From the NCBI GenBank assembly GCA_947626675.1, contig CANQTC010000001.1:218121-282120 (forward strand): a stretch of DNA of 64,000 nucleotides, given 5' to 3'. Below are positions 9,501 to 17,688 of the stretch, piece by piece (position 1 is the stretch's first letter; every line of letters starts with the position of its first letter). The stretch is from an uncultured Coprococcus sp. Lineage in GTDB: Bacteria; Bacillota; Clostridia; Lachnospirales; Lachnospiraceae. The notes beneath the pieces are model-generated. The model searched no databases and had not been told where the DNA came from. It saw only the letters and a list, made by a program, of their open reading frames with translations. The position numbers and the translations under genes were made by a program.

Positions 9501-12500
9501 CGGCAGATTATCCTGCAGCTCCGTAAGATAAAGTCTCGTACCACTGTCGTTATAAATCGTAACATAGTAGCGTACATAACGATAACATACATCATCATTC
9601 TGATAATACAGACGGTTTTCCATCTCATTATTCGTATAATAGACATAAGAATAATCGTTTCTATTTCTATATCCTACACTGTAAACACCTTTTTGCAGAT
9701 ATGCCCTTGTCTTTGCAGAAAGGTCATGATGAACACCGCTTGATACATTGGATATATAAAGCACGTTATCAATTCCAGATTCGCCGTACTCATCACAATA
9801 TTTTATCCAATTATCAGCATTATCAGTATCTGAAGGGTATGTAAGCTGAACATAAATATTTGCTGTTCCTTTATATATAAGCAGGAAATCATCTTCCCAT
9901 ATTATATACTGACGACCATTTTCGCCTTTTTCGCTTATATACCATGAATCCTTATTAGAAACTTCTACCGTACTGTCATCTGTTCCCGGCTCATAACTTA
10001 CAACCTTAACATTTTCCTTATTCCATGAAAAACCTTTCGGTGTATTCGGCAGTAAATCTTTCATTACATTTCCCGGTAAGTAAACTTCTGTATCCGTCTC
10101 CTGTTCAACGAGCTGAAATCTGTAATTTACAGTCTCTCCTTCATGTACGACAGAACGCTTTACACCTTCTTTCTTATCCCCCGGCTCATCAACGATTTCC
10201 TTTTCAAATTTAAAAATTGTTCCGCCAATATCTGAAATACGGTTATATAATCTATGTGCCTCATGGTCATTAAGCCAACATTCATTTGAAACTGTATAAT
10301 TCAATGCTCCCGGTGATATTCTGTTCGGACATACCAAAGCTTTATATGGCAGGGATGTTGTTCTTTGGGCATCCAAAGTAAAATCAATGAAATACCAGTA
10401 TATTAAAGTATCAAGTCCTGCTGAGGAAGCTTTAACTTCTATATGGTCTGCCGTATAAGAATTCAGACGGACATTTTTATATACTCCGGGCTTATCTAAT
10501 ATGTAATATTCCACACCGTCTTTATCAGTATAAATATCAAGACCGGTGCTCCAGTCTTTATTCAGGTTATAGTGCTTCGGCGCAAGTACTGCCTGCGCGC
10601 CCCGCATATGGTCGATAAACGGCAGTGTATCATATCCCGGATGGTAGGATACTTGTCGATTCCAAAAGCTTGGGGTGTAGTCTATGATATCGCCTTCTGC
10701 AAGTTTTGTATTACTGCTTAGTGTGTCACCGGCAACTGAAGCAGATTTACTGACTGAAAACTCATTGTAAATATAATGATATTCATAACTACTTTTTAAA
10801 TTGCCATCTTTTTTATATGCATAAACATAATTATAAATATTTGAATTGCTGCCAGAACATGAGCTTTCTTTATCGCCATCTGACATCATAAAGCTGTCTT
10901 TTGTGGTAGCAGGTATTTCTTTTTCTATAGTTCTTCCACCTTCTAAGATAAAAACACCATCATCATTCTTTGGAAGGTCCCATCTAACTGCATATGTTGT
11001 AGCTCTCGTAATAAAGAAGCCTGCTTCATCAAGTGCTTCCTGTATTGCGTCTGCATTTGCTTCACATGTAATTTCCCTATCTTCCGGTATGACACCATCA
11101 TCCCCGGCATTATCAGAATAATCAAACTCCAGCTTTACCCCACCACTTTCAGCTTTTGTTATGACAATTTTTACTTTAGAATCAATCGCAGAACTATCTG
11201 TACCCGCCATACCGGAATGAGGTGCGTTAAGCCCTGCGTTTACATAGCTTGTAGTTCCCGTCTCGCCATGTACACCTGTTACCGTCACAGCTTCCGGCTT
11301 ACTGCAGATTGTGCCGTTTGAAATGGTAATGGTAAGCAGGTGACCATCCTTATCAGCATTATTAAATAATTCTGCTATCTGCCCAGACGACAGATAATAA
11401 TACTCAGGAATTTTGTCACTTAAATAATCAAGCTCTGCATTCTGAAATGCACCGGGATTTTTCACTGCAATATTCCATATTAGTTTTCCTCCAAAATAAT
11501 TTGAACCACTCTTCAGTGTCTTGGATACCGAAAGTTCCCTTCCCTTTGTTGTATATGAGCCGGAAACTGTACTATCGGAAACTTCATCGCCTGAATAGCT
11601 GTAATGAGCTGTTTCCGTTATTTTATTTTCAAACTCATATTTCACATCCGACTGCGGACTCTCTACATAAACTGCCTGTGAGCCGAAGTTAAACGTCTGG
11701 TTTCCTGTTGAAATCTCCGTTGCCATATTATCATTATATGTCGTCCATTTTGTTATAAGTATCCTATTCTCAGCATCATATTCCATGCTGTTAATATATG
11801 CATTATTACCGGATAATGAACAAATTAATCGTTTTCCGTCAGATGTGGTCGCACTTGGAGCATAATAATTATTTGAGCTATCCCTCCACCACGTTCCGTT
11901 TTCTATTGCATCAATTATTTCCTGATGCAACACTGCCTGTTGGTTCTCTGAAGCATTTTGCGCACTTGGGAGCTTAAAACTATCTGTAAAATCCATAGAG
12001 GTAATATAGTCTTTTTCTTTTTTCTCAAGCGTCGCAGAACTTCTTTGTGTGGTTATCGTATATCTCAGTTCAGAAAAGTATGCACCTCCATTTACATCTC
12101 CTGCCATATAAACAGTATTATTTGCAGACTTCCTCACAGGATATAAATCTTTCTTTGTTATCCATTCAATTTCTTTTATAGATTCAGAACTATCAAGTCT
12201 GACCTCATTTCCTAATGTTTCATTTTCTTCTCCGGTTAGAATGTCTATCCACATTACAGCCTTTCCGCCACCTGTATCAGGTGTAGGATATATAATCTGT
12301 TCATTCTGCTTTATTGTTTTGCCATTTGTATCAATATCAGTAATTTCATAATAATATGTATCCGGCGCATCTGCTTTCCTCAATGTGCAGTTATAAACAG
12401 GTGAACTTCCGGCATAAAAAGTCTGTTTCTGATTAATGATACGATTGTCAATTTTATATCCGTCACCGTCAAAATGAATATAAATGCGGATTACATCTGT

Positions 12501-15500
12501 AGTCTTCTGACTGCTGATACTGATTCCCGGCCTCAAATATTCTCCGGTATATAATTCAATCTTTCCATCCGGAAAAGGCTCACTATTCTCGTTAAAAAAA
12601 TCTACCCAGGCTTCCAAGTCACCGCTTTTATCATGAAGACTCTGCGAAACAGATTCATTTTCATTATCACCCTTTAACAAGGTTCCTTCAAAAGCCTGTA
12701 CTCCTGTACTTTTAAATTTCTCCTTAACCTTATTTACATACTCTTCACCATTTATACTGCTTAAGTTTTTTGCTCCTGCAAATGCATATGAAGCCACGTC
12801 TATATCCTCGGACTTTGTCACTGTAATGGACGATAATTCATCCGCTCTTTTAAATGCTGAACCTGCTATCTTGGTCACCGGAATATCTGTCCCTGTTTTA
12901 GAAGAAATCATCTCCGGTATAGTATATTCCGTTCCTATATCAGGCGGACAATATACAAGTGTCGCTTTATCAGATTCTATGCGGTATAAAACACCAAATT
13001 CGTCTGCATAATAATCTCCGGCAGTAAGATTTTCTATAGGAGTCGGCAGGTTATAGCCGCCCATATCAGGAAGCGTTATATATTCTGCCGATTTAAAATC
13101 AATATCTTTCATTCCCATTAATTTTAATTTAGCTAAATCATCCGGGTTCAGTTTTTCTGCATCTCTGCCTGGTTTTAGCGTGAAGCCCTCACCTTTTACC
13201 CTGACATCACTTCCGCTTCCGGTAAATACAGGCGTATCTCCGGTTACATTCCACTCTATCTCCTTAACTACAGAATTATAAAATGCTGTTGTATCGATGG
13301 ACTGCACCCCACCTGAAATTGTAACAGTATTTAAACTCTCGCAATTAGAAAATGCTTTTTCGCCAATCGTCTGTGCATCATTAGAAAGTTCCACATTTCT
13401 TAATTTGTCACAGCCATTAAAAGCACTTGCTCCTATACTTGTAAGACTTTCCGGCAGGTTTAGTTTTCCTGTCAAGCCATCACAATTATTGAAAGCATAA
13501 CTGCCAATCGTCGTAAGACTTGACGGCAAATTATCAAGCTTTAGTTCCGTACAGCCGGAAAAAGCACTATTACCTATGCTTGTAACGCCATCCGGTATTA
13601 TAACGGTTTCCAATTTATCACAGCTATAAAAAGTGCTACCCTGTATAACCGTAACGCCATCCGGTATGGTTACTGATGTTATATTATCACAATCATAAAA
13701 AGCAGATGTTCCTATGCTCGTTACACCTTCCGGCAGGTTTAATTCTCCTGTTATGCCATCGCAGTTATAAAAAGTACTATTCCCAATCGTTGTAAGACTT
13801 GAAGGTAAATTATCAAACTTTAATTTCGTACAGTTATAAAAAGCACTGCTACCTATACTTGTAACACCATCTGGTATTATAATGTTTTCCAATTTATCAC
13901 AACTATAAAAAGTGCTACCCTGTATAACCGTAACACCATCCGATATGGTTACTGATGTTATATTATCACAATCATAAAAAGCATATGTTCCTATGCTCGT
14001 TACACCTTCCGGCAGGTTTAATTCTCCTGTTAAGCCATCACAGTTGCGAAAGGCCTCACTGCCAATCATCGTAAGACTTGACGGTAAATTATCAAGCTTT
14101 AGTTTTGTACAGCCGGAAAAAGCACCATTGCCTATACTTGTAACACCATCTGGTATTATAACGGTTTCCAATTTATCACAGCTATAAAAAGTGCTACCCT
14201 GTATAACCGTAACACCATCAGGTATGGTTACTGATGTTATATTATCACAATCATAAAAAGCAGATGTTCCTATGCTCGTTACACCTTCCGGCAGGTTTAG
14301 TTCACCTGTTATGCCATCGCAGTAACGAAATGCCTCGCTACCTATCGTCGTAAGACTTGACGGTAAATTATCAAGATTTAATTTCGTACAGTTATAAAAA
14401 GCCTGATTACCTATACTTGTAACACTGTCCGGTATTATAACTGTTTCCAATTTATCACAGCTATAAAAAATATTGTTCTGTATAGCCGTAACGCCATCCG
14501 GTATAGTTACTGATGTTATATTATCACAATCATTAAATGCAGATGTTCCTATACTTGTTAAACCTTCCGGCAGGTTTAGTTCTCCTGTTAAACCATCACA
14601 ATTATAAAAAGCATTATTACCTATTTTTGTAATGCTGTCAGCAAGTTCTATACTTTCAATTTTTGTCTTTCCATTGAAAGTATTATTTCCAATAGAAGTT
14701 ATGCCATTTGCAACTACTACCTTTTTTATATATGCTGAATAAACATTCCACGGACAATTACTTGCATTACTGTAATCAGGCATATCACCTGTACCCCCTA
14801 TATGAAGAGTCAAATCATCATCAACATACCAATTTATACCCTCATTTACAGTTCCGCTTTTTTCCGCAATATCACCACATCCACATACTGCATATCCATT
14901 TCCATCAATTTGATAAATATGAGTATTTCCAAGAGTCACTATTACCGGTATCTCATTTGGACTTTGCGGGCTGCTGTACCATGATGCATCAACATAATAT
15001 GTCTTATCCTTTTCTAATACATACGTCATTCTAAATTGTCCATGACCAGCATCGTCATCATTATATGTGAGTTGCTTTCCATCCGCATCATATAAATAAC
15101 CATATGTATCTCCTGATGAACGTGTAGACTCTATAATATATTGATGCGTATATTCTGGTACAAACGGTATGCGGACTTTACTAGGTCTGCCTCTCGGAAC
15201 ATCTTTTACAATATATGTCTCATTCAATTTCAAAGGTTCATCAAGAATCGTAATACCATCTGCCTGCGGACTGATTCCATTGTCAGGCGCAGCACCCCGT
15301 ACAACTTTTTTCTTGTCATTTTCTGTTTTTTCCGTATTCGCTTCTGCTGCATTGGCTTCTCCCGGTGTTGCTTTGGAAAGAGCAGGATTTTCCGGAAGGA
15401 CGCCATAGCCAAGTATACTATCGTCTGTCACTTCATATGTAAGCTCTTTTACCTGATTACTGGAATTTCCCTCTATTGTACGAATACTATGAATGTCATC

Positions 15501-16550
15501 GCTTTCTTCTTCATTCAGAAGCTCTGATACGATTCCTACATGCTCGGCATCACCGTCTGCATCCCAGTCAAAGAATACCAAATCACCCTTCTTTGGTGTG
15601 TATTCTTTAGCGGATTGATACATTTCCTTTTTCGTAAGTTCTTCTATCCATGTCGTACAATTTGCATCATACGGAACATCTTCATTTGAAATTTCCGCAT
15701 AATTCAGGCAGAACGACACAAACATGGCACACCAGTCCCCATATGCATTTCCATACCATGCACCATACCGGTTATATCCTCTTTCCGTTCCATCTTCTTC
15801 TACGACATAATTGGCACTGCTTTCGTGATATCCAATCTGACTTTTGGCAACAGCAATGATATCCTCCGACCATACTCCGGTCAGTTCAACATCAAACAAG
15901 CTGCGTTCCCATATTGCCGTGTCCTCTAAATCTGCTTCCGGATTTGAGAAGCAGGCACGGCTGTGCGTATGTTCTTCTTTATCACATACAAGCACTTCTT
16001 CATAACATTCATCCGTATGTTTATGTCCCGATACTTCTTCATCAGAAAGTTCACATACAAGCTTCTTATTTGTCTTATAGCAGCTCTCATCATGTGTATG
16101 TGCGCCTTCCCCTTCTTCCATTCTGCAGTTGTAACTTTCAACGGTTTCATAGCACGCTTCCCCATGTTCATGTTCTTCCGCCGTATCTTCACAAACCAAG
16201 ACCTGCTCACTCGTTATGCAGTCTGCCGTATGGATATGTCCTTTTGTTTCTTCCTTATCACAGATAAGCTCCGTTTCCTCTTCATAACAATCATCCGTAT
16301 GGATATGTGTTTCCTGCGTATCTTCTTCTTTGTCGCAAATCAGTTTCTTCTCATAACAGCTTTTATCATGAGTATGTTCTTCCATCCCGCAATAGGTATC
16401 CTGTTCCATCGTAATTGCAGGAAGAATCATTGCATACGTCGTAAAAAATACCACTATGCACATCAATACACTGACAACCTTCCGCCATCTTTTATGAATG
16501 CTATGTTTTTTCAAAACATCTGATATGTGATGTAATATTTTCTGCTGCAT
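6582..16550 (-). CDS. Giant LPETG-anchored pilus-tip-type adhesin with CHAP and leucine-rich repeats
   Basis: This 3,322-residue exported protein starts at the ATG at 16550, set by AGGAGGG just upstream; an open frame to 16658 overlaps the signal peptidase gene and is rejected. Order: a long signal/membrane segment (about 23-45); seven His-x-His/Cys units (59-200); a CHAP domain (228-386, Cys274, His337); BspA-type leucine-rich repeats (about 620-1085); a very long series of beta-rich adhesin and prealbumin-like domains (about 1,100-3,150); a SpaA-like domain (APDGYN near 3,250); and LPETG near 3,288 with membrane span and basic tail. It precedes the backbone pilin, as tip adhesins do. CHAP domains are usually amidases or endopeptidases of peptidoglycan, so this subunit may combine binding with hydrolysis. 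Confidence 0.88.
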   Translation of the reverse strand: MQQKILHHISDVLKKHSIHKRWRKVVSVLMCIVVFFTTYAMILPAITMEQDTYCGMEEHTHDKSCYEKKLICDKEEDTQETHIHTDDCYEEETELICDKEETKGHIHTADCITSEQVLVCEDTAEEHEHGEACYETVESYNCRMEEGEGAHTHDESCYKTNKKLVCELSDEEVSGHKHTDECYEEVLVCDKEEHTHSRACFSNPEADLEDTAIWERSLFDVELTGVWSEDIIAVAKSQIGYHESSANYVVEEDGTERGYNRYGAWYGNAYGDWCAMFVSFCLNYAEISNEDVPYDANCTTWIEELTKKEMYQSAKEYTPKKGDLVFFDWDADGDAEHVGIVSELLNEEESDDIHSIRTIEGNSSNQVKELTYEVTDDSILGYGVLPENPALSKATPGEANAAEANTEKTENDKKKVVRGAAPDNGISPQADGITILDEPLKLNETYIVKDVPRGRPSKVRIPFVPEYTHQYIIESTRSSGDTYGYLYDADGKQLTYNDDDAGHGQFRMTYVLEKDKTYYVDASWYSSPQSPNEIPVIVTLGNTHIYQIDGNGYAVCGCGDIAEKSGTVNEGINWYVDDDLTLHIGGTGDMPDYSNASNCPWNVYSAYIKKVVVANGITSIGNNTFNGKTKIESIELADSITKIGNNAFYNCDGLTGELNLPEGLTSIGTSAFNDCDNITSVTIPDGVTAIQNNIFYSCDKLETVIIPDSVTSIGNQAFYNCTKLNLDNLPSSLTTIGSEAFRYCDGITGELNLPEGVTSIGTSAFYDCDNITSVTIPDGVTVIQGSTFYSCDKLETVIIPDGVTSIGNGAFSGCTKLKLDNLPSSLTMIGSEAFRNCDGLTGELNLPEGVTSIGTYAFYDCDNITSVTISDGVTVIQGSTFYSCDKLENIIIPDGVTSIGSSAFYNCTKLKFDNLPSSLTTIGNSTFYNCDGITGELNLPEGVTSIGTSAFYDCDNITSVTIPDGVTVIQGSTFYSCDKLETVIIPDGVTSIGNSAFSGCTELKLDNLPSSLTTIGSYAFNNCDGLTGKLNLPESLTSIGASAFNGCDKLRNVELSNDAQTIGEKAFSNCESLNTVTISGGVQSIDTTAFYNSVVKEIEWNVTGDTPVFTGSGSDVRVKGEGFTLKPGRDAEKLNPDDLAKLKLMGMKDIDFKSAEYITLPDMGGYNLPTPIENLTAGDYYADEFGVLYRIESDKATLVYCPPDIGTEYTIPEMISSKTGTDIPVTKIAGSAFKRADELSSITVTKSEDIDVASYAFAGAKNLSSINGEEYVNKVKEKFKSTGVQAFEGTLLKGDNENESVSQSLHDKSGDLEAWVDFFNENSEPFPDGKIELYTGEYLRPGISISSQKTTDVIRIYIHFDGDGYKIDNRIINQKQTFYAGSSPVYNCTLRKADAPDTYYYEITDIDTNGKTIKQNEQIIYPTPDTGGGKAVMWIDILTGEENETLGNEVRLDSSESIKEIEWITKKDLYPVRKSANNTVYMAGDVNGGAYFSELRYTITTQRSSATLEKKEKDYITSMDFTDSFKLPSAQNASENQQAVLHQEIIDAIENGTWWRDSSNNYYAPSATTSDGKRLICSLSGNNAYINSMEYDAENRILITKWTTYNDNMATEISTGNQTFNFGSQAVYVESPQSDVKYEFENKITETAHYSYSGDEVSDSTVSGSYTTKGRELSVSKTLKSGSNYFGGKLIWNIAVKNPGAFQNAELDYLSDKIPEYYYLSSGQIAELFNNADKDGHLLTITISNGTICSKPEAVTVTGVHGETGTTSYVNAGLNAPHSGMAGTDSSAIDSKVKIVITKAESGGVKLEFDYSDNAGDDGVIPEDREITCEANADAIQEALDEAGFFITRATTYAVRWDLPKNDDGVFILEGGRTIEKEIPATTKDSFMMSDGDKESSCSGSNSNIYNYVYAYKKDGNLKSSYEYHYIYNEFSVSKSASVAGDTLSSNTKLAEGDIIDYTPSFWNRQVSYHPGYDTLPFIDHMRGAQAVLAPKHYNLNKDWSTGLDIYTDKDGVEYYILDKPGVYKNVRLNSYTADHIEVKASSAGLDTLIYWYFIDFTLDAQRTTSLPYKALVCPNRISPGALNYTVSNECWLNDHEAHRLYNRISDIGGTIFKFEKEIVDEPGDKKEGVKRSVVHEGETVNYRFQLVEQETDTEVYLPGNVMKDLLPNTPKGFSWNKENVKVVSYEPGTDDSTVEVSNKDSWYISEKGENGRQYIIWEDDFLLIYKGTANIYVQLTYPSDTDNADNWIKYCDEYGESGIDNVLYISNVSSGVHHDLSAKTRAYLQKGVYSVGYRNRNDYSYVYYTNNEMENRLYYQNDDVCYRYVRYYVTIYNDSGTRLYLTELQDNLPKGFTYYKLLGGSTSTASGTYSVPADGSGNHKSCNIAGSTTTNDDGTQKVTFNFSKTTLSDSVKYDADKDRCYLEKGDYIDFYYDVRTNDVSGSEDYAVNSIAMPFDNYNEGGLSVADKQFKANAHSDWITNDGGCEKINNASAALSGFTGGNGDTEWLVSDVTVQRDTIKPGITKELTSVTSQGGVTSYGVTSANPSDTLNWTLIAENAGHMNLTDYVITDVMPSPYMFTGDVTLKISSGTRSVLEASNGSLFKLSFDGDSKENLRIIVTPNTDDGTPVEITPGGEAKEIEVLVRYGRSGSSYIYDIKKKMQVAVAFDERDNAVLSMHFQDSYFSIPEINGKAELTLSTKRIGSNQENRVMSNVCYITPTGQTWDHNVSQGNYTNFAPLDSLGIDMDSSVRNSAPVTLSYGYTTAAKKYINDKNDVNNQAVSDSGTKFILLDGSRKTFTYTLEVDNTNSPSAFENLVLIDNLPEVGDYSTYDDTIQRNSEFKVNFSNTPNIDVKVKQDGGKSYEQVDSKYYTVEYSDAVVDVEKSYSFSDEDKKGAGYGDGWSTELKPTSRSIRITIRDPYVSGSNSAQGIMPKGCSVQISFDAVIDEPDSVEPGEIAWNNFGYHYNMKNDSSELESQTDNVGLKAPTVPEIQKLLQDEKRQPFNAEEDETFRFVLYQGNEIRPESGNYIGEEELYKKLTDGGRKFTTFNLKVEKGNDRSEIIKLKELMCYEWSESGGLKVTENLFTWDNNKRYSIVEFVDNPDYIFASVNRRTNQTYQFTYVPSSQASLNVINTRRSFELMLDKTDETGSQHLSGAYFGLYSPDLSDAISDEAYNALTLEEKPAKTLVYPAAVDAEENNTEATEADNPGGSEQDNTDTGQTYYLCAVEKTAAGGGLKFAELLRDKYVLVELKAPDGYNLDKTPRLIERTADYKDISIAVQNEVGYELPETGGSGTIPYNVAGLLLMIFAACLMYKIKGKRG
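13449..14564 (-). repeat. Four 279-bp tandem units encoding leucine-rich repeats
   Basis: The landmark TTCCGGCAGG recurs at 13449, 13728, 14007, 14286 and 14565, always 279 bp apart. Each unit encodes 93 residues made of four BspA-type repeats of 23-24 residues (cores such as LNLPEGVTSIG, VTIPDGVTVIQ, VIIPDGVTSIG and NLPSSLTTIG). The units are nearly identical at DNA level and stay in frame. Confidence 0.95.
15393..15869 (-). other. CHAP amidase/peptidase domain in the giant adhesin
   Basis: Residues 228-386 contain YGDWCAMFVSF (Cys274) and AEHVGIVSE (His337), with EGNSSN at about 360-365 as candidate for the third catalytic residue. All expected active-site residues are visible, so an active cell-wall hydrolase is possible. 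Confidence 0.8.
15951..16376 (-). repeat. His-x-His / Cys repeat array of the giant adhesin
   Basis: Residues 59-200 contain six full units and one partial unit of the pattern HxHxxxC(Y) then Cys about 8-13 residues later (for example HTHDKSCYEKKLIC and HIHTDDCYEEETELIC). The spacing of two His and two Cys suggests metal binding, probably zinc; this is inference. Confidence 0.8.
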
Positions 16551-16579
16551 AGTAATCCCTCCTAGTCTGTTTGCCCCAA

Positions 16580-17170
16580 CTAATCTATCATTCCTATTTT
16601 TTTGACCGGCCATAATACATATACGATTCTGCCTACAATCTGCTCCTCTGCAACACATCCCACCGATGCATTGCGGCTATCTAATGATGTGGAGCGATGG
16701 TCTCCCATTACAAAATATCTTCCATCCGGCACCTGATATGGTAATTCAATATTACAATCGCCAAATGCCTTTTCTGTCAGATAAGGTTCATCTATCTCTA
16801 CACCATCTACAAATACCGTACCATCTTCCCGAATATCAACAAAGCTTCCCGGTCCGGCAATCACTCTTTTTACAAGAATCTTATTATTGTAGTAAAATGC
16901 AACTACATCTCCGGTATGCGGTACTCCGCCTTTAACAGACAGCACAATCTCTCCTTCGTTTAAAGTCGGTGACATCGACGTACCATATATTTTCAAAACA
17001 GGCAGCAATAACGTAGCCACAAGCACAGCGGCAGCGGCAACTGTAATCAGTATAACTATCGTGCTGCGCAATGCCCACATATAGCGTTCCCGCTTTTTTA
17101 CGCGTTTCAGTTCCTCTTCTATCGCGTTCATATCCGGAATCATTATTTCATTTTTGTCTTTTTCCTGCAT
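16580..17170 (-). CDS. lepB: Type I signal peptidase, pilus-operon associated
   Basis: This 196-residue membrane protease removes signal peptides from exported proteins. A membrane segment spans about 33-57. The catalytic Ser65 is in GTSMSPTL, the general-base Lys101 in ILVKRVIA, and the conserved MGDHRSTSLDSR box follows. Dedicated signal peptidases often accompany sortase-assembled pili, where they process pilin precursors or act as assembly factors. The gene ends 30 bp before the giant adhesin start and overlaps the end of the coiled-coil gene by 23 bp. The long charged N-terminus (1-30) is longer than in housekeeping forms. Confidence 0.9.
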   Translation of the reverse strand: MQEKDKNEIMIPDMNAIEEELKRVKKRERYMWALRSTIVILITVAAAAVLVATLLLPVLKIYGTSMSPTLNEGEIVLSVKGGVPHTGDVVAFYYNNKILVKRVIAGPGSFVDIREDGTVFVDGVEIDEPYLTEKAFGDCNIELPYQVPDGRYFVMGDHRSTSLDSRNASVGCVAEEQIVGRIVYVLWPVKKIGMID

Positions 17171-17465
17171 CCTTACACCCGGTCTTTTTTTTATTCTTAT
17201 AAGTCATTTGAACGGAATGAACGTAGTCGTCCGCAGCCTGCTGCGCCACCTCAAATATTCCGTTTAAAGCAAGAGCAGCTTCTGCAATTGAGCCTGATTT
17301 TTCAAGTATGATTTCACGTTCTTCCAGTTTCTTATTTGCCTCATCCAGTTCCTGCTTTAATATCTCTTCATTCTGCTTCATTTTATAGATAATCTCAATT
17401 AATTCACTACGCTTTAAGTGCCTTAATTCTTTATCTGATGAAACATCTTTATTTTCATCCTGCAT
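17148..17465 (-). CDS. Small coiled-coil protein heading the pilus operon
   Basis: I do not recognise a defined family. The 105-residue product is highly charged; residues about 15-60 are predicted coiled coil (LKRSELIEIIYKMKQNEEIL and the following heptads), and the Lys-rich end has no membrane segment or signal peptide. It is a cytosolic protein by appearance. The ATG at 17465 has AAGGA upstream; a TTG start at 17486 would add seven residues. Its 3' end overlaps the signal peptidase start, so both are co-transcribed and probably translationally coupled. Similar short coiled-coil genes occur at the head of pilus clusters in related genomes, from memory only. Confidence 0.7.
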   Translation of the reverse strand: MQDENKDVSSDKELRHLKRSELIEIIYKMKQNEEILKQELDEANKKLEEREIILEKSGSIAEAALALNGIFEVAQQAADDYVHSVQMTYKNKKKTGCKDAGKRQK

Positions 17466-17490
17466 GCTCAGTTTTTCCTTCTTCAATATT

Positions 17491-17538
17491 CATTCTTCCG
17501 CTTCGCTTGAATTCGTTAAGTGTTCACATTATATCATA
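17491..17538 (-). repeat. Promoter-leader repeat, copy 1 (pilus operon)
   Basis: A block of about 48 bp is nearly identical to 36212-36258. It holds an extended -10 promoter (TGATATAAT, 17528-17536) followed by the leader GTGAACACTTAACGAATTC on the minus strand, so transcription of the pilus operon would start inside the repeat. The only differences between copies are in or near the -10 spacer base and the distal end. Confidence 0.8.
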
Positions 17539-17627
17539 AAATGTCACTTCTGCATATATGTATCACCCTATCTTGTTAATTTTTTGTCTATTTTTTTACT
17601 ATATTCGTTCAAAAAGAATAAAAATTA

Positions 17628-17654
17628 CCGCCTTGTGACAAAGCCACAAGACGG
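17628..17654 (-). terminator. Terminator of the feo operon
   Basis: CCGTCTTGTG pairs with CACAAGGCGG around a 7-nt loop, followed by TAATTTTTATT on the minus strand, just after the feoB stop codon. Confidence 0.85.
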
Positions 17655-17688
17655 CATATATGATTAATATTAATTGGAAGAGCATCAT

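Noticed and set aside
13449..14564. Regular repeats looking like a CRISPR array
   Set aside because: The 279-bp units are long, contiguous, and encode in-frame leucine-rich repeats with no spacers.
15963..16523. Plus-strand open frame of 186 codons opposite the adhesin start
   Set aside because: It mirrors the His/Cys repeats of the adhesin and has low-complexity, improbable composition.
16551..16658. Longer start of the giant adhesin gene
   Set aside because: The extra frame overlaps the signal peptidase gene and has no ribosome site; AGGAGGG directly precedes the ATG at 16550.
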